Positions 54,079-58,425 of a stretch of DNA of 58,425 bases are shown here, piece after piece; the stretch's first letter is position 1; every line of letters begins with the position of its first letter. The stretch spans positions 1 to 58,425 of the forward strand of contig CANLPK010000008.1 of NCBI GenBank assembly GCA_947492885.1. The letters run 5' to 3'. The stretch is from Bacteroidota bacterium. Its GTDB lineage: Bacteria; Bacteroidota; Bacteroidia; UKL13-3. The translations under genes were made by a program, and so were the position numbers. Under the pieces are notes generated by a model that did no database searches, had not been told where the DNA came from, and saw nothing but the letters and a program-made list of their open reading frames with translations.

Positions 54079-56700
54079 CTATTTCAATAATTCAAGAATT
54101 TGATCGTACATAAGCATCTTTTGCTGTACCACTTTATATCCTTCTTCGGTATATCTACTGCGCTTCATCTCTTCTTCTAAAGAGTATTTCAATGTCTCAT
54201 AATGCTCCTTCACGGGTACAAAGTACTCGCCAGTATATGCATCGGCTAACTTCAATTTTATGGAAGCTAACGACTGCAATGTCTTTAAAGCAAATTCCGG
54301 AGTTGTACGTAAAAGATAATTTGTTATTTCACGTGTTCTGATACTGCTTTCATATCCTTTGGCCAACCGTATACTTTGATAGAAATAATTTGAATGCTCG
54401 GTCAAGGTATCATCACTGTAAATACTGTTTATGGTATTTACTACCCTGCTGTTTACTGAATTCTCATTGGCTTGGCAAATTTTCAATGCACTCCCTAAGT
54501 CTCTTGTTTGCAAGGCTTGCAAAGCTTCCGACATTACCCAATAACTAGAGTCGTTGGTGCATGCTCGCAGCACAGGAATCAAATCGTGATGATCACTCAT
54601 TCGCTCAAATATTTGAAGTAATGAAACGCGGAATGAACTATTCTTCTCATTTAAAATCATATCAGAAAGCCTACTATAATATGGCGTGAGGGCATCGGCA
54701 CTCATAAATTCAAGCAGCTCTATTGGTAATTCCTTGATGCCATAAAAAGGCTGGCTAAAACAATAATCAATTATTTTATACTTCTCATTCATCGTCATGG
54801 AGTCGCCATCAATTAATAATTCCATCGCTTCTTTCTTATCACGGTATAGTGGTGCACGCATCACTTGATACATCAATTCGGCTTTATTACGTGGATATTG
54901 AATTTCCCAAAGCATAGTACGTTCTGCATCAATATTTACAAGTAATGGTGCCTCATTGAAATGATAAGTCCATGTTTGACTCCAATCGTGTAAAACAATT
55001 TTCTCGCGATGAACACTATCTTTAAAATAGAAATCAATCGCCAACGGCAATTTGAATAATTTAGGATTGGCCTCATTCACTTTGACAAATTCCATAGTGA
55101 TCGTTTCTGTTTTTTCATTCTCGTTATACTGATGATTGGCATACACTTTAGGATGGCCAGCACGAAGAAACCATTGATTGAAAAACCAGTTCAAATCTTG
55201 TCCACTCGCTTCTTCCATTGCCAACCTTAAATCGTGAACCTCTACACTTTTGAATTTATTTTTTTCGAGATAGTTCTTTAATCCATCGAAGAAAACGTCA
55301 TCTCCCAAGGTGCTTCTAAGCAGGTTTAAAATACACCCTCCTTTTTGATAGCTATGTCGGTCGAACATATCTTCCTTGTCATCATATTGAAATCGTATCA
55401 AGGCTTCCTGCTTATAGGTTGCCTCCATCATATACTTACTTCTTTTGTCTTCTAAATGCATGTCAGCGGCCATCTTCCCGCGTGAATGCTCTATCCATAA
55501 ATATTCTCCATAAGTGGCAAACGATTCGTTCAAAGGCAAATTGCTCCAGCTTTCACATGTTACCAAATCGCCAAACCATTGATGAAACAATTCATGACTG
55601 ATATAATCTTCCTTATTATCATCAAGATATTCGCGGGCATCATACTGTAAAAATTCTCCATGCAATGTAGCAGAAGCGTTTTCCATCGATCCGCTTACAT
55701 AATCTCGAACTACAATCTGACTATATTTTTCCCAAGGAAAATCAACCCCGAGTTGCATCGAAAAATACTCCATCATAGCAGGAGTTTTGCCAAAGGTGAG
55801 CATGGCATTGGGCCCATATTCGGGTTCAACATAATAGTCTACAGCCTTCCCTCTCCAAGTATCATGTGCCACATAAAATTTTCCAATAGTCATCATCGTG
55901 AGGTACGGTGCCGCGGGTATATTTTGTACCCAGGTATCTGTAAAAGTGCTATCGCTATTTTTTCTACGCCCTTTAAAAAGTCCATTGCTTAGCGTAATGT
56001 CTTGGGTATCAGTAAGTGTTATATTAATCTCCTGAGTCATCTTTTGATTGGGCTTATCAATGGTTGGAAACCAGCAAGAGTTGCTTTCCGTTTCGCCTTG
56101 TGTCCATATTTGGCGTGGCTTTAAGGTATCCTTACTATCATTATTAATAAAATACAACCCTTTATCAGAAGTAATGGCATCGCTGCCTTTAACTAATATT
56201 TCATTTGGTTTGGCGATATAATGAATCATCACTTTTTTTTGTTGGCCAGGCTCCACTTGATAACGCATGTAAATGGTAAGTTGTAATCCATCATAGTGAT
56301 AAACTAAGGGTACAATACCTCTTGAATCTCCATCGTCAATCTCTTTTATTTCCATACCTCTGGCATCCAATACTAAGCTGTCTTGCTCATAGGCATGTGG
56401 TTTCAATGTGATGATTGCCATCCCTATGAGTTGCGCCTTTGCATAATCAAAACGAACATCCAATTGGGTATGCACCAAATCCCATGTTTTTGTGGCAGTC
56501 GCTTGATAAAGGTTGATATCACCCATGACTTCCGCCGACTGCTTCATTTTATTCTGGTTAATGGCATCTATTATTTTTGCCATACTCACCGAATCAAGCG
56601 TGGTAACTGCTGCCTTATTTCGAGAGTGCTGAAAGAGATTGCATGCACCCAAGCTGAATATCAATAGGAGGATACAAATTTTTAAGGAGGTAATTTTCAT
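54079..56700 (-). CDS. M1-family zinc aminopeptidase, lipoprotein
   Basis: 873 residues from the ATG at 56700; an upstream start would put 9 residues before the signal. Seen: lipoprotein signal ending FSLGAC with Cys20; the substrate motif GSMEN (canonical GAMEN, about 337-341); the zinc site HELFHQWFGDLV (369-373), with the third ligand Glu392 in LNESFATYGEYLW; and a helical C-terminal ERAP-like region. Known: these enzymes trim N-terminal residues from peptides. Inferred: an envelope-anchored aminopeptidase for peptide scavenging. It diverges from the biotin carrier gene with 47 bases between. Confidence 0.93.
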   Translation of the reverse strand: MKITSLKICILLLIFSLGACNLFQHSRNKAAVTTLDSVSMAKIIDAINQNKMKQSAEVMGDINLYQATATKTWDLVHTQLDVRFDYAKAQLIGMAIITLKPHAYEQDSLVLDARGMEIKEIDDGDSRGIVPLVYHYDGLQLTIYMRYQVEPGQQKKVMIHYIAKPNEILVKGSDAITSDKGLYFINNDSKDTLKPRQIWTQGETESNSCWFPTIDKPNQKMTQEINITLTDTQDITLSNGLFKGRRKNSDSTFTDTWVQNIPAAPYLTMMTIGKFYVAHDTWRGKAVDYYVEPEYGPNAMLTFGKTPAMMEYFSMQLGVDFPWEKYSQIVVRDYVSGSMENASATLHGEFLQYDAREYLDDNKEDYISHELFHQWFGDLVTCESWSNLPLNESFATYGEYLWIEHSRGKMAADMHLEDKRSKYMMEATYKQEALIRFQYDDKEDMFDRHSYQKGGCILNLLRSTLGDDVFFDGLKNYLEKNKFKSVEVHDLRLAMEEASGQDLNWFFNQWFLRAGHPKVYANHQYNENEKTETITMEFVKVNEANPKLFKLPLAIDFYFKDSVHREKIVLHDWSQTWTYHFNEAPLLVNIDAERTMLWEIQYPRNKAELMYQVMRAPLYRDKKEAMELLIDGDSMTMNEKYKIIDYCFSQPFYGIKELPIELLEFMSADALTPYYSRLSDMILNEKNSSFRVSLLQIFERMSDHHDLIPVLRACTNDSSYWVMSEALQALQTRDLGSALKICQANENSVNSRVVNTINSIYSDDTLTEHSNYFYQSIRLAKGYESSIRTREITNYLLRTTPEFALKTLQSLASIKLKLADAYTGEYFVPVKEHYETLKYSLEEEMKRSRYTEEGYKVVQQKMLMYDQILELLK

Positions 56701-56747
56701 GTGAACGATTTGATGTAAATTCGCCATCTAGCAAATAAGTAAATGCG

Positions 56748-57245
56748 ATGGTAAAAGTAAAAGCAAATAACGGCACAACTTTGGAGGTGCAAAACACCCA
56801 AAACAAGGTATTTATTAACAGCGAAGAGGTATTTGCTGATATTGAAGCACACAGCAATGGTGCTTTTCATGTGCTTTTTGAAAATCGTTCTTACAAGGTA
56901 AGTACCCAAGCTATTAATCACGAAGAGAAAACTTGTACGCTTCGTATCAATGGTAAATCGGTAACCTTTGAATTGAAAACCCAGTATGATGAGTTGCTCG
57001 AAAAAATGGGAATGGCGGCTGGTGCTGGTAAAAAGCTCAATGAGCTGAAAGCACCCATGCCTGGACTGGTTTTGCATTGCCTTGTTAAGGAAGGTGATGA
57101 AGTGAAAAAAGGCGATGGATTGATTATTTTAGAAGCCATGAAAATGGAAAATATCCTAAAAAGTGCAGGCGATGGCATCGTGAAGAAATTACATATCACC
57201 GAAAAAGATAAGGTGGAGAAAGGGCAGCTGCTGATCTCATTCTAA
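56748..57245 (+). CDS. Biotin carboxyl carrier subunit
   Basis: 165 residues. Seen: the biotin site ILEAMKMENILKS with Lys132, a preceding proline/alanine hinge (LNELKAPMPGLVLHC), the symmetrical barrel ending KVEKGQLLISF, and an N-terminal beta domain of about 80 residues with TCTLRINGKSVTFELK. Known: such proteins carry biotin for acetyl-, propionyl- or methylcrotonyl-CoA carboxylase, or for membrane decarboxylases. The N-terminal domain resembles the carrier C-terminus of acyl-CoA carboxylase alpha chains, so a propionyl-CoA carboxylase-type complex is more likely than AccB. The carboxylase partners are not in the window. menD starts 3 bases later. Confidence 0.88.
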   Translation: MVKVKANNGTTLEVQNTQNKVFINSEEVFADIEAHSNGAFHVLFENRSYKVSTQAINHEEKTCTLRINGKSVTFELKTQYDELLEKMGMAAGAGKKLNELKAPMPGLVLHCLVKEGDEVKKGDGLIILEAMKMENILKSAGDGIVKKLHITEKDKVEKGQLLISF

Positions 57246-57248
57246 CTA

Positions 57249-58425
57249 ATGCAGTCGCTTCAACAACATATCAATGCAATTGCCGAGCAGTTTTTTCGAT
57301 TGGGTGGTGATACCGCCATCATCTGCCCTGGTAGCCGTGATGTGCCTTTAATTGTCGCTTTTAACCGTCACCCTAAAATAAAATGTATTCCCGTTGTAGA
57401 TGAACGCAGTGCAGCATTCATTGCACTAGGAATTGCTCAACAATCAAAGAAGCCTGTCGCCATTATTTGTACGAGTGGCACCGCGGTATTAAATTTTTAC
57501 CCTGCCATCTGCGAAGCCTTCTATCAAAATATACCACTCATAGTAGTAACGGCCGATCGACCACCCGAACTCATTGATCAATGGGATGGACAAGCCATTC
57601 GTCAAGAGGGTGTTTTTCAAAATCACATTCTCAAACAAATAACCATTCCTCATCAGCTACAAGAAAGTTCATTAGCCACTATTAAAGCATCCGTTGCCGA
57701 TATCATTTCATTAGGTGTTCAGCAGTCATTGCCAGTGCACATTAATGTGCCATTTTGCGAACCTTTCTACCCTTCTGAAAATGAAAAGTATGAGTATACT
57801 TTAGCCCCAATTTCACATCCTGAAGCTCAAGTTTTGACCGAGCATTCTTCTACTAATGATAGCTCAGATCTGAATTCAATGCTATCACATCTTGAAATGT
57901 TATTCCATAGTAATGATGCTTTGAAGATACTCCTTTTGATTGGCGCAAACCAATACGGAGAAAGGGTTTTGGAAGCAATTAGGAATTTGCAAGAGACAAA
58001 AAAAATCCCTGTGATTGCCGATATCATTTCGAATTACAAGCATACTGAAATTCGCAATTATGATTTTGTTTTAGATGCTAATAATAATCGGAGTGATTTA
58101 GTTCCCAATTTAATTATAAGTATTGGTGGACCCATGTTAAGTAAAAATTTGAAGCAATTCATACGCAACAATCCACCTCAAATGCATGTTCATGTTCAAG
58201 CCATCGGACATGTGGGAAATCCTTTCGGTTCGCTCACCTCTGTATTGCGATGCGAACCTGACTTGTTTTTTAATACACTACTTGAAAAAAATATTTCAAG
58301 TGATGCATACATGAACGCTTGGGAATCAGCCAGTGTAAAATTCAATATATCGAACTCAGTCGCCGCACTTCCGTATTGCGAGTTAAAGGCGGCATATCAT
58401 ATTTTCAAGGCTCTACCCACAGAGA
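57249..58425 (+). CDS. menD: MenD, 2-succinyl-5-enolpyruvyl-6-hydroxy-3-cyclohexene-1-carboxylate synthase, N-terminal part
   Basis: 392 codons are present and the frame is open to the window end; full MenD is about 555 residues. Seen: AIICPGSRDVPLIVAFNRHP (about 24-43), the PGSR substrate motif; PVVDERSAAFIALGIAQ with the cofactor-activating Glu of thiamine-diphosphate enzymes; TSGTAVLNFYPAICEAFYQNIPLIVVTADRP; and an Arg in IRQEGVF. Known: it joins isochorismate to 2-oxoglutarate in menaquinone synthesis, which fits a Bacteroidota respiratory chain. The ThDP pyrophosphate-binding domain lies past the edge. It starts 3 bases after the biotin carrier stop, an unexpected operon partner. Confidence 0.93.
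   Translation, partial: MQSLQQHINAIAEQFFRLGGDTAIICPGSRDVPLIVAFNRHPKIKCIPVVDERSAAFIALGIAQQSKKPVAIICTSGTAVLNFYPAICEAFYQNIPLIVVTADRPPELIDQWDGQAIRQEGVFQNHILKQITIPHQLQESSLATIKASVADIISLGVQQSLPVHINVPFCEPFYPSENEKYEYTLAPISHPEAQVLTEHSSTNDSSDLNSMLSHLEMLFHSNDALKILLLIGANQYGERVLEAIRNLQETKKIPVIADIISNYKHTEIRNYDFVLDANNNRSDLVPNLIISIGGPMLSKNLKQFIRNNPPQMHVHVQAIGHVGNPFGSLTSVLRCEPDLFFNTLLEKNISSDAYMNAWESASVKFNISNSVAALPYCELKAAYHIFKALPTE

Overview
The window comes from a member of the Bacteroidota, probably a Chitinophagales/Sphingobacteriales-like lineage. The genus cannot be read from the sequence. The evidence is: type IX secretion (T9SS) C-terminal sorting domains of both type A and type B; a GldN/PorN homologue; many proteins with PKD folds; TAnnTTTG promoter boxes in place of the E. 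coli -10 sequence; few Shine-Dalgarno sites; AT-rich DNA; and a type VI secretion locus of the Bacteroidota-only subtype iii. No tRNA, rRNA, CRISPR array, transposase or prophage gene was seen.

Layout. 1-1881: 5' part of pckA (minus), a GNAT acetyltransferase and an O-methyltransferase. 1971-9641: a 2,556-residue secreted PKD-repeat protein with a type B T9SS signal. 9.7-14.9 kb: a small glycine-rich hypothetical protein, a DegT-type aminotransferase, a rhodanese-thioredoxin lipoprotein, a delta-60-repeat T9SS cargo and a haem c lipoprotein. 14,956-29,226 (all minus): one apparent operon, tssG-tssN-tssK-tssO-tssO2-[1285-aa T9SS repeat protein]-[725-aa outer-membrane barrel with a very long charged helix]-tssP-like-tssQ-like-tssR. 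29.3-32.5 kb: an MBL hydrolase, then acpP-fabF-rnc. 32.5-40.6 kb: a subtilase, the purD-DUF502 pair, a tolC-hlyD pair, pssA and an isolated gldN. 40.8-46.4 kb: the nrnA-TPR-yjjG operon, a VOC protein, a hexitol-phosphatase-like HAD protein, a DUF1566 lipoprotein and a LMW phosphatase. 46.5-58.4 kb: kup, a DUF4175 protein, manC with a second TPR paralogue, an M1 peptidase, a biotin carrier protein and the 5' part of menD.

The most interesting region is 15-29 kb. It encodes the envelope-spanning part of a subtype iii type VI apparatus (TssN, O, P, Q, R) plus the baseplate proteins TssG and TssK. The sheath, tube, spike and ATPase genes (tssB, C, D, E, F, H, I) are absent from the window. Two large non-canonical genes lie inside the same tight run: a T9SS-exported, probably adhesive repeat protein, and an outer-membrane barrel whose lysine/glutamate/alanine helix is long enough to span the periplasm. 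This suggests, without proof, a type VI machine with an extra outer-membrane and cell-surface module delivered partly by T9SS. GldN and three T9SS cargo proteins elsewhere in the window show that T9SS is probably active in this organism.
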